Below are positions 62,756 through 64,000 of a stretch of 64,000 bases of DNA, piece after piece; the stretch's first letter is position 1; every line of letters starts with the position of its first letter. The DNA comes from Erigeron canadensis (taxonomy: Eukaryota > Streptophyta > Magnoliopsida > Asterales > Asteraceae), in the NCBI RefSeq assembly GCF_010389155.1, contig NC_057765.1, positions 27,654,980 to 27,718,979 of the forward strand, in the 5' to 3' direction. A program made the position numbers and the translations under genes. Under the pieces are notes generated by a model, which made no database searches, had not been told where the DNA came from, and worked only from the letters and a program-made list of their open reading frames with translations.

Positions 62756-64000
62756 TTTTCTGATATTTCACACTTAACTTGATAAGTCTTTTAAAACTAA
62801 GAAACTTTGAACGAATGTTTATAGTAAGAAATAACTAAAGTGTGTGTATTGTATGTAAACAACTCGAAAATAATGTTTATTCTATGTAAGAAAATGTATT
62901 TAACCAATTATAATCAGACAAGTGGCACCTTTATATGGTTGCCAAGTATGTTTTCTTGCATACAATAAATATTTTTTAAAGTTGTTTACATACAATACAC
63001 ACAACTTTAGTTATTTATTACTGTAAACATTCGTCCAAAGTTTGTTACATTACAGCATACTTATCCCTATTATTTTCTATTGTTTCGTATCAACTTTTGT
63101 TTTCTGTAATTTCATTTATAGTTTACTTAGTAGTCTTTATGCTTTGAACAATTTAATATATATACTTTGCAAACAGGTGTAATTTAATTAGAAACGCGTA
63201 TATAAGACTTCAATTAAAGAGTTTATATTATATTATTTAGCTTTTAAGTATAACTGTCTTAACATCAAAACATTGAGTCAAACAGCTGTTTATACATAGT
63301 TAAACTGTTTATGCTTTTAAATAAATTGTTGTTCTTTCATTCGTGTTTTTTTACAACTTATTATACATAGTTAATATGTTTTATTTGTGTTTTATTTTTA
63401 CAAATAAATATATGAATATAATGTTAATAAACTTTCATTTGTTTTTTTTCATTTTATCAGGCTTTAATTTATTTAATTCTACATGTAACCTCATACACTA
63501 AAAGTAATATCTTCCGAGGCAAGGCGTAGATGACATATATCTCATTAATTTTAGAATAGCATCAATTAAACAATATGATTAATAAAATAGACATTCTTAC
63601 AAATTCCTTCGGTAAACCTTGGTGTCTAATCTTTCAGACATATTAGAGATAAAATCAAATAAATGTAATACAAAAAAACTATGAAAGAACAACCAGTAAA
63701 TTCAAATATAAAGAATATAATTAAAATTATGAAAAAACAAATCGTTAAATTTAAAAAATAATGTAATAGAAATCAAAGTAACTAAAAGTAATACGGAAAC
63801 ATTGACGAAAACGTTTAACTTGTTCGTCTATTTATATCATATCATATCTTGCTGTTATATATATATATATATAATCATTGGCAATTTGATAAGTTATATT
63901 TATAAATAACTTTAATAAGTTTTAATTATAGTGGAATGAAGTCTAATTCTAAAATATTATATTACATATTTTGGAACCATTACATACGTAAAGCATTAAA
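62756..64000. other. Upstream flank of the unit B LecRK
   Basis: AT-rich DNA matching 55647-56896, with several single-base differences and a shorter TA microsatellite. No gene is supported. Confidence 0.5.

Larger units (their letters stand above)
57818..64000. repeat. Tandem duplication unit B (continues beyond the window)
   Basis: It matches unit A from 50361 to 56896, with scattered substitutions and small indels, and lacks the unit A SINE. The GA microsatellite at 59814-59836 is longer than its unit A counterpart. Confidence 0.85.

Overview
This is nuclear DNA from a flowering plant, most likely a eudicot of the daisy family (Asteraceae). The evidence is intron-containing genes of plant type, very AT-rich intergenic DNA dense in small transposons, tRNA-derived SINEs with (TTG)n-type ends, a chromovirus-type LTR beginning TGTAACATCCC, and a plant-only receptor kinase family. 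The family-level guess is inference. There are no bacterial genes, operons, CRISPR arrays or convincing RNA genes.

Layout. 1-1754: decayed minus-strand exons of an unrecognised gene. 1755-5349: solo LTR of a Gypsy element with a 5-bp target duplication and a nested MITE. 5350-7535: AT-rich spacer with a 60-bp tandem repeat. 7536-10438 (+): a three-exon BTB/POZ gene. 10.5-20.5 kb: gene-free repeat land, including two copies of one AT-rich repeat that each carry a different DNA transposon, so each shows the other's empty site. 22411-24660 (+): a two-exon At1g01500-like gene of unknown function. 24.7-27.9 kb: MITEs and a Helitron-like end. 27895-32350 (+): an eight-exon gene for the 23-kDa (TYKY/NDUFS8) subunit of mitochondrial complex I. 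32.4-41.1 kb: SINEs, MITEs and unrecognised coding-like fragments. 41297-41542 (+): a small RADIALIS-like MYB gene.

40147-43258 is repeated almost exactly at 44117-47210, on the far side of a 100-N gap. The second copy carries many single-base deletions, including frameshifts in the RADIALIS-like gene. This looks like an unresolved contig overlap or haplotig rather than a biological duplication. A compact non-autonomous LTR retroelement (47073-48135) follows.

48.7-64.0 kb is an L-type lectin receptor kinase (LecRK) cluster on the minus strand. It holds a LecRK pseudogene split by a hAT-like and a CACTA-like element, then a direct tandem duplication of about 7.46 kb. Each unit carries the 5' fragment of the pseudogene and one full-length LecRK-IX-like gene. 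The two full-length genes show no base substitutions that I can see, yet each carries different small indels in simple runs: four single-base losses in one, one 2-base loss in the other. One unit carries a SINE that is absent from the other.

The genes do not form a pathway: respiration (NDUFS8), transcriptional regulation (RADIALIS-like), probable ubiquitin-ligase adaptor (BTB), surface perception (LecRK) and one unknown. I did not find a convincing new biological system. The interest lies in assembly structure, the LecRK cluster and the datable transposon insertions.
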